Made by a program: the position numbers and the translations under genes. DNA of 64,000 nucleotides from JAPUEK01 sp963815355 (GTDB lineage Bacteria; Pseudomonadota; Alphaproteobacteria; Rhodobacterales; Rhodobacteraceae): NCBI GenBank assembly GCA_963815355.1, contig CAWFGJ010000002.1, forward strand, positions 186,001 to 250,000, given 5' to 3'. The notes under the pieces were generated by a model, which saw only the letters and a program-made list of their open reading frames with translations, was not told where the DNA came from and made no database searches. Shown here in pieces: positions 42,936-51,395 of the stretch; the first letter of the stretch is position 1, and the number at the start of each line of letters is the position of its first letter.

Positions 42936-42987
42936 CCGGGGGTTTCACACCCCCGGACCCCCGTGGGATATTTGAGGACAGAAAATG
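42936..42987 (+). repeat. 52-bp dispersed repeat, copy B (ends in the tgt start codon)
   Basis: Hairpin CCGGGGG/CCCCCGG with loop TTTCACA, then ACCCCCGTGGGATATTTGAG and GACAGAAAATG. Its last three bases are the ATG of tgt, and the internal GAGGA serves as a ribosome binding site. It differs from copy A (40145-40196) at two positions, TT versus GA, and that change creates the GAGGA. Confidence 0.85.
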
Positions 42988-44135
42988 CAGGAAGCGATCG
43001 GGATGGGGGCAAAGTTCGGGTTCACGCTGGCGGCGACCGACGGGGCTGCGCGGACCGGCGTGATCTCCACGCCGCGCGGCGAGATCCGCACGCCGGCCTT
43101 CATGCCGGTGGGCACGGCCGGCGACGGTCAAGGCGATGCTGCCGGAAAGCGTGCGCGCGACCGGGGCCGATATCCTGTTGGGCAACACCTATCATCTGAT
43201 GCTGCGGCCCACGGCCGAGCGGATCGCGCGCTTTGGGCGGGTTGCACCGGTTCATGAACTGGGAGCGGCCGATCCTGACGGATTCCGGCGGGTTTCAGGT
43301 GATGTCCTTGGCCAGTCTGCGCAAGCTGACCGAGGAGGGGGTGCGGTTTTCGAGCCATATCGACGGGTCAAAGCATATGCTGAGCCCGGAACGGAGCATG
43401 GAGATTCAGAAGCTGTTGGGCTCGGACATCGTGATGTGTTTCGACGAATGCCCGGCTTTGCCCGCGACCGATGCGGAGGTGGCCAAGTCCATGCGGCTGT
43501 CGATGCGCTGGGCGCAGCGGTCGCGCGATGCTTTTGGCGACCGGCCGGGCCATGCGCTGTTCGGGATCATGCAGGGCGGGGTGACGCAGGACTTGCGCGC
43601 CGAGAGTGCCGAGGCGCTGCGGGCCATCGGCTTTGACGGCTATGCGGTGGGCGGTCTGGCGGTGGGCGAGGGGCAGGAGGCGATGTTTTCGGTGCTCGAC
43701 TATGCGCCGGGCATGCTGCCCGAGGACAAGCCGCGCTATCTGATGGGGGTGGGCAAGCCCGATGACATCGTAGGTGCGGTGGAACGCGGCATCGACATGA
43801 TGGACTGTGTGTTGCCGTCGCGCTCTGGCCGGACGGGGCAGGCATGGACGCGGCGCGGGCAGGTCAATATCAAGAACGCCCGCCACCAGAACGATCCGCG
43901 CCCCTTGGATGAGGCTTGCGCCTGCCCGGCGTGCCGGAACTATTCGCGCGCCTATCTGCACCATGTGAACAAGGCGCAGGAGATCATCGCATCAATGCTG
44001 CTGACCTGGCACAACCTGCATTATTATCAGGACTTGATGCAGGGGTTGCGCGACGCGATTGCGGGGCAGCGGCTGGCGGGGTTTGTTGCGGCCTTTCACG
44101 CAGAGCGGGCGGCGGGCGATATCGAGCCGCTTTAG
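42985..44135 (+). CDS. tgt: Queuine tRNA-ribosyltransferase, with two frameshifts (probable sequence errors)
   Basis: Inserts the queuine precursor preQ1 into the wobble position of GUN-anticodon tRNAs. Three frames must be joined: MQEAIGMGAKFGFTLAATDG to TPAFMPVGTA; then ATVKAMLPESVRATGADILL to TAERIARFG; then GLHRFMNWERPILTDSGGFQ to the end. The breaks sit at CC 43118-43119 and GGG 43235-43237, one extra base each. With both removed the 1149-nt frame gives 382 residues of usual length, with the nucleophile region TDSGGFQVMSL, the substrate Asp in MCFDECPA and the zinc set CACPACRNYSRAYLHH intact. Confidence 0.9.
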
Positions 44136-44264
44136 GCCAAAAGGGCGTGGTTGCCGGCGACGGGTTGGGACTTTTGGGCCTAGGCGCAAAAATCCTTCGC
44201 ATTCACGCCTTGCCCTTGCCGCATCACAGGCGGATGATCGGGAAAGAACAGTCGCGGCCCGAGG

Positions 44265-44293
44265 TTGACACTTGCAGGTTGCCACCACAAATA
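44265..44293 (+). promoter_or_regulatory. Possible lon promoter
   Basis: TTGACA (44265-44270) followed after 17-18 bases by an A-rich CAAATA segment, about 75 bp before the lon start. The overlapping CTTGCAG may instead reflect a heat-shock sigma element, since lon is usually RpoH-dependent, but neither -10 is convincing. Confidence 0.3.
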
Positions 44294-44369
44294 CAGAGTC
44301 CGAAGAGGGGAAGGTCCATATGTTGCCGATGCACGGGACGCGGGCCTTCCTGCCAGAAAGGAAACCGAA

Positions 44370-46779
44370 ATGACTGACTCCCTTTCCACCAGTTACCCGG
44401 TTCTGCCGCTGCGTGACATCGTGGTCTTCCCGCATATGATCGTGCCCTTGTTCGTGGGGCGCGAGAAATCGGTGCGGGCGCTCGAAGAGGTCATGGCAGA
44501 CGACAAGCAGATCTTGCTGTCTTCTCAGGTGGATCCATCGGTGGATGATCCGCAGACCGAGGGCATCTACCGCGTGGGCGTTTTGGCCAACGTGTTGCAA
44601 TTGCTTAAGCTTCCCGATGGCACCGTTAAGGTGTTGGTCGAGGGCAAGGCGCGGGTCAAGATCACCGAGTTCGTTGAAAACCCCAATTTCTTTGAGGCGC
44701 GGGCGGAACTGCTGGAAGAGGCGGACGGCGACGCGCTGTCGGTCGAGGCGCTTTTGCGGTCGGTCTCCGACGAGTTTGAGCGTTACGCCAAGATCCGCAA
44801 GAACATCCCCGAAGAGGCGCTTGCCGCCGTGTCCGAAACGCGTGAGCCGGCCCGTCTGGCCGATTTGGTTGCGGGTCATCTGGGCATTGAAGTCGCGCAA
44901 AAGCAGGATTTGCTGGAAACGCTGGATGTGGCCGAGCGGCTGGAGAAGGTCTACGGCCAGATGCAGGGCGAAATGTCCGTGCTTCAGGTCGAGAAAAAGA
45001 TCAAATCCCGCGTCAAGACCCAGATGGAGCGCACGCAGCGCGAATATTATCTGAATGAGCAGATGAAGGCCATTCAGAAGGAATTGGGCGACGGCGAAGA
45101 CGGCCAGAACGAATTGGCCGAGTTGGAAGAGCGGATCAAGAAGACCCAGCTTTCCAAAGAGGCGCGCGACAAGGCCGAGGGTGAGCTGAAAAAGCTGAAA
45201 TCCATGAGCCCGATGAGTGCCGAGGCGACGGTGGTGCGCAACTACCTCGACTGGCTGTTGGGTGTGCCGTGGGGCGTGAAATCGCGCGTCAAGAAAGATC
45301 TGGCGGCGGCGCAAAAGGTGCTGGATGCCGATCACTACGGTCTGGAAAAGGTCAAAGAGCGGATCGTCGAATATCTGGCGGTTCAGGCGCGCTCGGCCAA
45401 GCTGAAGGGGCCGATCCTGTGCCTCGTCGGGCCTCCGGGTGTGGGCAAGACCACGTCTGGGGCGGTCGGTCGCCAAGGCCACGGGGCGCGAGTTCATCCG
45501 CATCTCGCTGGGCGGGGTGCGCGACGAATCCGAGATCCGCGGCCACCGTCGGACCTATATCGGGTCGATGCCGGGCAAGATCATTCAGGCGCTGAAGAAG
45601 GCGAAGACCACCAATCCGCTGATCTTGTTGGATGAAATCGACAAGATGGGTCAGGATTTCCGGGGCGACCCGGCCAGCGCGATGCTGGAGGTGCTGGACC
45701 CGGAACAGAACTCGACCTTCGTGGATCACTATCTGGAGGTCGAATACGACCTGTCGAACGTGATGTTCATCACCACGGCGAACTCTTACAACATGCCCGG
45801 CCCGCTGTTGGACCGCATGGAGATCATCGCCCTTGCCGGCTATACCGAAGACGAGAAGCGCGAGATTGCCAAAGGCCATCTGGTGCCCAAGCAAATCGAC
45901 GGTCACGCGTTGCGCAAAGGGGAATTCAAGGTCTCGGATGAGGCGTTGATGGAGATGATCCGCACCTATACCCGCGAAGCGGGCGTGCGGAACCTTGAGC
46001 GTGAGATCGCCAAGCTGGCGCGCAAGGCCGTGACCGAGATCGTCAAGAAGACCGCGAAATCGGTCGAGGTGACGCCGGACAAGCTGGAGGGCTATCTGGG
46101 GGTCAAGCGCTATCGCTATGGTCTGGCCGAGAAGGAAGATCAGGTGGGCGTGGTGACGGGTCTGGCCTGGACCAGCGTGGGCGGCGATCTGTTGCAGATC
46201 GAAGCGCTGCGGCTGCCGGGCAAGGGCCGGATGAAGACCACGGGCAAGCTGGGCGATGTGATGAAGGAATCCATCGATGCAGCGGCGTCTTATGTCCGCT
46301 CGATCAGCCCGTCGATCGGGGTGAAGCCGCCGAAGTTTGAGACGATGGACATTCACGTTCACGTCCCCGATGGGGCCACACCAAAGGACGGGCCGTCGGC
46401 CGGTCTGGCGATGGTCACCTCAATCGTGTCGGTGTTGACCGGGATTCCGGTCAAGAAAGACATCGCCATGACGGGCGAAGTGTCGTTGCGTGGCAATGCG
46501 ATGCCGATTGGCGGGCTGAAAGAAAAGCTGCTGGCGGCGCTGCGGGGCGGGATCAAGACGGTGTTTATCCCGGAAGAGAATGAAAAGGATCTGGTGGAGA
46601 TCCCGGACAACGTCAAACAGGGGCTGACGATTATTCCCGTCAGCCACGTCCGCGAGGTTCTGGCGCAGGCTTTGGTGCGTCAGCCAGAGCCCGTGGAATG
46701 GGATGAGTTGGCCGAAGAGGCCGCTGCTGCCGCGCGCAAAGCGGCCGCAGAGGCCAGCCCAAGCCTGACGGCGCATTAA
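44370..46779 (+). CDS. lon: ATP-dependent protease Lon, with one frameshift (probable sequence error)
   Basis: AAA+ serine protease for damaged and regulatory proteins. The first frame covers the N-terminal substrate domain (YPVLPLRDIVVFPHMIVPLF), the coiled-coil region and Walker A in LCLVGPPGVGKT. One extra base at 45453-45456 then shifts the frame; the remainder (LGRSVAKATGREFIRISLGG onward) continues in frame +1 with LLDEIDKMGQDF as Walker B and the catalytic Ser in KDGPSAGLAM, with its partner Lys in GLKEKLLAA. The span is 2410 nt, three times 803 plus one; corrected length is 802 residues, as usual. The start follows AAAGGA. Confidence 0.92.
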
Positions 46780-46804
46780 GCGCGGGTTTCCAAACCGAAC
46801 GAAA

Positions 46805-46832
46805 AAGGCGCGCCGGGTTGGCGCGCCTTTTG
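46805..46832. terminator. Bidirectional terminator after lon
   Basis: AAGGCGCGCC (46805-46814) pairs with GGCGCGCCTT (46820-46829) around loop GGGTT, flanked by A-run and T-run. It serves lon and the convergent S74-type gene. Confidence 0.85.
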
Positions 46833-46850
46833 TATTTGCAGGGCAGGCGG

Positions 46851-47270
46851 TTAGTGGATGACCTTCATCTTGATTCCAAGGCGGCCATAATCAACCGCCA
46901 TCAGGCCGTTGGCGTAGGTCACCACCGCGTCGGGCATCGCTGCCAGCACGTCTTGGGCCATCACGCCCTCAAACCGCTGTGCCGAACCGATGTAGCGGTA
47001 GCGGTAGACCGGAAGGCCCTTGGCCATGCCAACCCAAGTCACATCGGTTTTCATGCGACGGTCTGAGGCGGAAACATCTTCGCCGCTGCTGCCAGCGACG
47101 GCGGCGGCCACGACCAGAAGCAGCAAGAGCGGCACAATGATGCCCCCGGCGCTGGAAGAGGTCTGTGCCGCGACCACTTCGGGTTCCATTACGGGTTCTG
47201 CCATGCCGCCGGCAAGGGCGGGCAGGCCCAGTAGGGCAAGGACAGAACTGGTTGCAAACAAACGGCGCAT
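46851..47270 (-). CDS. Small exported protein with peptidase S74-like (tail-spike chaperone) segment
   Basis: A 139-residue protein. Signal peptide at about 1-20 (RRLFATSSVLALLGLPALAG), then a short linker, a hydrophobic stretch IIVPLLLLLVVAAAVAG near residues 45-62, then a C-terminal segment SDRRMKTDVTWVG, GLPVYRYRYIG and FEGVMAQDVLAAMPDAVVT. The latter resembles the start of the S74 intramolecular chaperone domain of phage tail fibres and similar proteins. The full domain is longer, so this may be a truncated or domesticated form. Function unknown. An in-frame start 21 codons upstream lies before the signal peptide. Confidence 0.7.
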   Translation of the reverse strand: MRRLFATSSVLALLGLPALAGGMAEPVMEPEVVAAQTSSSAGGIIVPLLLLLVVAAAVAGSSGEDVSASDRRMKTDVTWVGMAKGLPVYRYRYIGSAQRFEGVMAQDVLAAMPDAVVTYANGLMAVDYGRLGIKMKVIH

Positions 47271-47463
47271 TCCGGGGCTCCTATGGCTGGGGGACGTGGG
47301 GGAAAGGGTCTGCTCGCTTGGCCATTCGGTCAAGTTAAACCACGAGGTTTCGGGGAATTGGCGGCAGATACAGCGTAAATTGGTGGCATTGTTTCCAAGT
47401 TGCCTATAATCTTGAGGCCAATCGCCGCCTTACGCGGCAAAAACCCGAACAGACAGGACTGAC

Positions 47464-47883
47464 ATGGCCTCTGCTCCCGCTAAGAAACTGACGGCTGTGA
47501 AATCTGCCGCGAAACTTCCCGTCGCACCGGTGGCCAAAGTGACGCCGCAAGTGGAACTGGCGGTCGAGGACGCGGCCGAGGACACCTCTAACACGGTGCC
47601 GCAGCTGCGGCTGAAGGACTTGGTCGAACAGGTTGCCGAAGCGACCGACACCAAGAAACCCGCGGCCCGCGAGATGGTCGAAGCCGTGCTGGCCGCAATG
47701 GCCGCTGCCTTGGACAAGGGCGAGGGGTTGAACCTGCCGCCCTTGGGCCGGGTTCGGATCGCGCGCAACAAGACGGACGATCAGGGTAGCATTCTGACGC
47801 TGAAACTGAAGCGCAGCGGGGCTGCCAAGCCCGAGAAATCGGACGACAAAGAGGGTCTTGCAGAGGACGGTGAAGATAGCTAA
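47464..47883 (+). CDS. HU-family-like DNA-binding protein with N-terminal extension
   Basis: A 139-residue protein. The first 45 residues are rich in Ala, Val and Lys (KKLTAVKSAAKLPVAPVAK), without recognisable domain. An HU/IHF-like fold follows: LRLKDLVEQVAEATDTKKPA, AREMVEAVLAAMAAALDKGE and LNLPPLGRVRIARNKTDD. The usual long DNA-embracing beta-arm with its Pro-containing tip is shortened to a brief loop before ILTLKLKRSG, and the tail is acidic. It may bind DNA differently from HU. It precedes the tRNA-Val(CAC) gene. Confidence 0.75.
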   Translation: MASAPAKKLTAVKSAAKLPVAPVAKVTPQVELAVEDAAEDTSNTVPQLRLKDLVEQVAEATDTKKPAAREMVEAVLAAMAAALDKGEGLNLPPLGRVRIARNKTDDQGSILTLKLKRSGAAKPEKSDDKEGLAEDGEDS

Positions 47884-47896
47884 ACACCGCGCCAAC

Positions 47897-47971
47897 GGGA
47901 GATTAGCTCAGTGGTAGAGCGCTTCGTTCACATCGAAGATGTCAGGGGTTCAAATCCCTTATCTCCCACCA
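47897..47971 (+). tRNA. tRNA-Val, anticodon CAC
   Basis: Acceptor GGGAGAT pairs with ATCTCCC, D-arm GCTCAGTGGTAGAGC, anticodon stem CTTCG/CGAAG with loop TTCACAT (anticodon CAC), T-arm GGGGTTCAAATCCC. The 3' end includes the encoded CCA (ACCA). It lies 13 bp past the HU-like gene and is followed by a terminator. Confidence 0.96.
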
Positions 47972-47978
47972 TGATACA

Positions 47979-48006
47979 AAAGCGCGCCTGAAAGGGCGCG
48001 CTTTTT
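47979..48006 (+). terminator. Rho-independent terminator after tRNA-Val(CAC)
   Basis: AAAGCGCGCC pairs with GGCGCGCTTT around loop TGAAAG and runs into TTTTT. Confidence 0.85.
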
Positions 48007-48034
48007 GCTTGTGGGGCAGGGGGTTGGCCTATGC

Positions 48035-48340
48035 TTAGGGGGTGGTCGCGTTGCCCTTGGCGCGTTTCTGCGCCCGTTCGGGAATCCAGTTGCCGTGGGT
48101 GTCGGATTGGCGCAGGGCCGCGATATGGCGGCACACTTCGCCCAAGGTGAAGAGGAACGCGGCAGAGGCCAGCAAGGTCGTGACCACTGCCAAAAGGATC
48201 ATCGTGCTGTCACCGGCATCGGAGCGGCCATCGCCCAAGTCAAAAAAGCTGAGGTCGCTGAAATTGATCACCACGGCGCTGAGCAACACTACGCCCCAGG
48301 CGGCGACTCCGATCAGATAAGGGGGGACTGGGCGCTTCAT
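48035..48340 (-). CDS. Hypothetical two-helix membrane protein
   Basis: A 101-residue protein with two hydrophobic helices (YLIGVAAWGVVLLSAVVINF near 9-28 and ILLAVVTTLLASAAFLFTLG near 47-66) separated by an acidic loop (DLGDGRSDAGDST), and a basic C-terminal tail (RAQKRAKGNATTP). I do not recognise the family. The ATG at 48338-48340 follows GAGGAATCAC. It is flanked by the two tRNA-Val genes and is transcribed towards the first. Confidence 0.65.
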   Translation of the reverse strand: MKRPVPPYLIGVAAWGVVLLSAVVINFSDLSFFDLGDGRSDAGDSTMILLAVVTTLLASAAFLFTLGEVCRHIAALRQSDTHGNWIPERAQKRAKGNATTP

Positions 48341-48493
48341 GTGATTCCTCATTTGCAACCCTAGGGTGCTGCCGCTTTCGGGCAGTATCATGGCGGTGGT
48401 GCGACGATGATAAAGGCAGGTAAAAAGATTGCGCGCGCGGGCCAATCAGAGGGGCTTGCGTTTTAGGGCAGGGTCAGGCTATGAGCCGGGCAC

Positions 48494-48569
48494 GGGTTGT
48501 TAGCTCAGTTGGTAGAGCGTCTCGTTTACACCGAGAATGTCGGCGGTTCGAGCCCGTCACGACCCACCA
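48494..48569 (+). tRNA. tRNA-Val, anticodon TAC
   Basis: Acceptor GGGTTGT/ACGACCC, D-arm GCTCAGTTGGTAGAGC, anticodon stem CTCG/CGAG with loop TTTACAC (anticodon TAC), T-arm GGCGGTTCGAGCCC, ending ACCA. Isoacceptor of the CAC tRNA about 520 bp upstream. Confidence 0.96.
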
Positions 48570-48700
48570 TCCCCCCCTTTGCGACTGCACCGCTTGGCCG
48601 CTGGCCTGTGATCTGCTGCACAACTCGCGCGCGGTGATGGGGAATGTGGCAGCGTTACAAATCGCCTATATGATTGGGGAACCTGTCATGGAGAGCCGCA

Positions 48701-49639
48701 ATGAGCTGGAACCCTGCGTTGGACCCGTCGATTCCGATGGGCGACCAAGTGGACTCGATAGAAGCTGTGATCGTGCCGCGTGCGCGGGATCTGGGCGGCT
48801 TTGAGGTGCGGCGTGCTTTGCCCTCGGCCCAGCGGCAAATGGTGGGGCCGTTCATTTTCTTTGACCAGATGGGCCCGGCGGAGTTTCTGACCGGCAAGGG
48901 CGTGGACGTGCGCCCGCACCCCCATATCGGGCTGGCGACGGTGACGTATCTTATGCGGGGTGCGATCCATCACCGCGACAGTCTTGGCACAGATGCATGG
49001 ATCACGCCGGGCGAGGTGAATCTGATGATCGCAGGGCAAGGCATCACCCATTCCGAGCGGATGGACGGGGTCGCACGGCAGGGGCCGCAGAGCCTGTTCG
49101 GTTTGCAGACGTGGTTGGCGCTGCCCAAGGATCAGGAGGACGATCCGGCCCAGTTTGAAAACGCCGGGGCTGCGGCGTTGCCGCTGCTGGAGGGCGAGGG
49201 CAAGACCGTGCGGTTGATCCTCGGCCACGGCTGGGGTGAGAAAGCGCCGCTAAAGCTGCCGTCAGAAACGCTTTATGCCGATGCGACCTTGGCACCGGGT
49301 GCGAGTCTGCCCTTGCCGGATGACCATGAGGATCGCGGCGTCTATGTGCTGGGCGGGCAGGTCACCGTGGCCGGGCAAGAGTTTGAGGCCGGCCGGATGC
49401 TGGTGTTTCGGCCCGGCGACCGAATCTCGGTCCGGGCGGGGGCGAACGGGGCGCGTCTGATGGTGTTGGGCGGGGCCACGATGGACGGGCCGCGCCATAT
49501 CTGGTGGAACTTTGTCGCCTCATCCAAAGAGCGGATCGACGCAGCAAAAGAGGCGTGGCGGGCAGGGGATTGGGCGCATGGGCGGTTTCGGCTTCCGCCC
49601 AATGACAAGGATGAGTTCATCCCTGCGCCGGATCGTTGA
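48701..49639 (+). CDS. Pirin family protein
   Basis: A 312-residue bicupin of the pirin family; bacterial members include quercetin 2,3-dioxygenases and metal-binding regulators, so the role is not fixed. The metal ligands lie in RPHPHIGLATVTYLMRGAI near residues 67-85 and GQGITHSERM near 112; VLGGATMDGPRHIWWNFVAS near 255 is the pirin C-terminal block. The ATG at 48701 follows GGAGAG; an in-frame ATG at 48674 adds nine residues with no site. Confidence 0.9.
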   Translation: MSWNPALDPSIPMGDQVDSIEAVIVPRARDLGGFEVRRALPSAQRQMVGPFIFFDQMGPAEFLTGKGVDVRPHPHIGLATVTYLMRGAIHHRDSLGTDAWITPGEVNLMIAGQGITHSERMDGVARQGPQSLFGLQTWLALPKDQEDDPAQFENAGAAALPLLEGEGKTVRLILGHGWGEKAPLKLPSETLYADATLAPGASLPLPDDHEDRGVYVLGGQVTVAGQEFEAGRMLVFRPGDRISVRAGANGARLMVLGGATMDGPRHIWWNFVASSKERIDAAKEAWRAGDWAHGRFRLPPNDKDEFIPAPDR

Positions 49640-49718
49640 AAAACCTGCTGATCGCCGCTTGACGTCGTTCGCGCCTGCCCGTAATACCCCGCTCACGCCC
49701 AGAGATGGGATGCGAAGC

Positions 49719-49795
49719 GCGGTGGTAGCTCAGTTGGTTAGAGTACCGGCCTGTCACGCCGGGGGTCGCGGGTTCGAGCCCCGTCCACCGCGCCA
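49719..49795 (+). tRNA. tRNA-Asp, anticodon GTC (copy 1)
   Basis: Acceptor GCGGTGG/CCACCGC, D-arm AGCTCAGTTGGTTAGAG, anticodon stem CGGC/GCCG with loop CTGTCAC (anticodon GTC), T-arm CGGGTTCGAGCCCCG, ending GCCA. Confidence 0.97.
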
Positions 49796-49825
49796 GTCGC
49801 ATAAAGTCTCTGCCAGCGTAAGCGC

Positions 49826-49902
49826 GCGGTGGTAGCTCAGTTGGTTAGAGTACCGGCCTGTCACGCCGGGGGTCGCGGGTTCGAGCCCCGTCCACCGCGC
49901 CA
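49826..49902 (+). tRNA. tRNA-Asp, anticodon GTC (copy 2)
   Basis: Identical over its 77 bases to copy 1 and starts 107 bp after it. The 30-bp spacer between the copies is unrelated apart from the GC dinucleotide before each gene. Tandem identical Asp tRNAs point to recent duplication or gene conversion. Confidence 0.97.
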
Positions 49903-49963
49903 CTTCTCCTCCATATGCATCAAGATGAATATGTGGTAGGCTCCGACCAACCGGAGGACTTCC

Positions 49964-50188
49964 ATGACATTTCTTGACCAGATTCCCCTGAACCTGCTGA
50001 TCATTGCCGCGCTGACCTTGGGGTTGGCGCCATTTCTGCCCGAGCCACATCTTTGGGAAAAACTGAAGATGCTGGCGGGGGGCACGCTGACCCGTCCCGT
50101 TGATATGTTTGATCTTGCGATGCATGCGGCCCCTTGGGTGCTGCTGGTGGCCAAGTTGGCGCGGATGGCGATGACGCGGGCGGCCTGA
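49964..50188 (+). CDS. Small membrane protein, unknown function
   Basis: A 74-residue protein with an N-terminal hydrophobic helix (LNLLIIAALTLGLAPFLP), a short amphipathic middle (HLWEKLKMLAGGTL) and a second hydrophobic part (APWVLLVAKLARMAM). The ribosome binding site CGGAGG lies 7 bases before the ATG. It follows the tRNA-Asp genes. No family recognised beyond a general resemblance to short conserved membrane proteins of the order. Confidence 0.7.
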   Translation: MTFLDQIPLNLLIIAALTLGLAPFLPEPHLWEKLKMLAGGTLTRPVDMFDLAMHAAPWVLLVAKLARMAMTRAA

Positions 50189-50684
50189 AGGGCGGTCCTT
50201 TGCGAGGTTGGGGTCGGTAGCAGATTCGGGGCGGCTGAGTTGGCTTTCGGCGGGGGGAACGGCTGAGTGGCCGGGCCGCCCGTGCATTTTTTCGCCCCGG
50301 GGGCCTTGGCGGCTTTGAACTTGGCAGTTTAGATTTCCGTCGCTGTCGGGCATCACAATTTGCGTGAGGTTATGGTGAGGTCTGCGCGCTGCGGGTGGGG
50401 TCGGTTTGGCCCTGCGTTTGTTACGTTTCGGCATTGCGCGGGAAAGTTTCACGCTCTCTCAAATAAACAGCTTTCCGCGATTAAATCGCGCGCGATACAC
50501 GTCTGGTAACGAGGCTGTGTGAAGGGCTTACGCAGCAATATCAAAGGCATATATCACTAATCGAAGCCGGGGGATGCCGGGTGGGACGCTCCACAGTGAG
50601 GGATGCGACCCGCCGACACGACACACCTGGACGGCTTAGATGAAGTCCTTGGCGATGCCAGGGCAGTATACGGAGACGACCCAA
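50189..50684. other. Upstream region of the DUF1344 repeat gene, no gene seen
   Basis: About 500 bp without a credible ORF. The second half (about 50460-50560) is clearly richer in A and T than its surroundings. It includes the palindrome at 50476-50490 and a sequence TATATCACTA near 50550 that could form part of a promoter. Confidence 0.5.
50476..50490. promoter_or_regulatory. Palindrome upstream of the DUF1344 repeat gene
   Basis: CGCGATTAAATCGCG is a perfect 7-1-7 inverted repeat in the AT-rich part of the upstream region, about 195 bp before the start codon. A dimeric regulator site is plausible; the regulator is unknown. Confidence 0.4.
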
Positions 50685-51320
50685 ATGCGTTCCTTTCTTT
50701 TCCCCGCTGCGTTGATCCTTTCCATCGGCGGCGCCTCGTTCGCTTCGGCAGCCACCACCACGGAAGGTGCGATCACCGCTGTGAACCGCGCAAATCATTC
50801 CATCTCGTTGTCGGATGGCGGCACCTATTTGCTGCCGCAAGAGCTGACCCTGACCGTCAAAGTCGGTGACAGCGTTTCGGTGGTCTACAACACCAATGGC
50901 GATCGCGCCGAGGCGCTTTCGGTTTCCCCCAAGAGCGCGTCTTCGGTGACGCAGGGCGAAGTGGCCTCGATCAACCGCGCCAACAACACCATCACGCTGA
51001 GCGAAGGCAGCCGCTATTCGGTCCGTCAGGATTTCGACCAGCCGCTGAAGGTTGGTGACACGGTTGCGGTTTCTTCGGTGCGGATGGGCGATTCCCATGA
51101 AGCACGGACTGTGGCGCAGGTTTCCTCGCGCAACGTGACCGAGGGTTCGGTGACCGCGTTGAACCTTGGTGCGCGCTCGGTCACGCTGACCGATGGCAAC
51201 ACCTACGCGCTGGCGCAGGACTTTGACCAGCCGCTGAAAGTGGGCGATGCGGTATCGGTTGTCTGGGGCACGGTCGGCCAGAGCCTTGAAGTGGTGTCGC
51301 TGTCGGTGATCGCGAGCTAA
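50685..51320 (+). CDS. Exported protein with three DUF1344-type repeats
   Basis: A 211-residue protein with a signal peptide (MRSFLFPAALILSIGGASFA, then SAA) and three tandem copies of a roughly 60-residue beta unit. They start TEGAITAVNRANHSISLSDG, QGEVASINRANNTITLSEGS and EGSVTALNLGARSVTLTDGN. Each continues with a Tyr, a LP/RQ/AQDF stretch and KVGDSVSV-like ending. The unit matches the DUF1344 pattern, usually present once per protein. Copies 2 and 3 share QDFDQPLKVGD exactly. Likely a periplasmic or secreted small beta-barrel repeat protein; function unknown. The ATG follows GGAGACGACCCAA. Confidence 0.8.
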   Translation: MRSFLFPAALILSIGGASFASAATTTEGAITAVNRANHSISLSDGGTYLLPQELTLTVKVGDSVSVVYNTNGDRAEALSVSPKSASSVTQGEVASINRANNTITLSEGSRYSVRQDFDQPLKVGDTVAVSSVRMGDSHEARTVAQVSSRNVTEGSVTALNLGARSVTLTDGNTYALAQDFDQPLKVGDAVSVVWGTVGQSLEVVSLSVIAS

Positions 51321-51340
51321 GCGGTTCACCAATGACCAAA

Positions 51341-51364
51341 CGGGGGCCTTTCGGCCCCCGTTTT
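51341..51364 (+). terminator. Terminator after the DUF1344 repeat gene
   Basis: CGGGGGCC (51341-51348) with GGCCCCCG (51353-51360), loop TTTC, then TTTT. An A-run on the other side makes it usable for the convergent M20 peptidase gene as well. Confidence 0.85.
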
Positions 51365-51395
51365 ATTGCGTGCGCTGCGGTAAAGCCGTTTGCGA

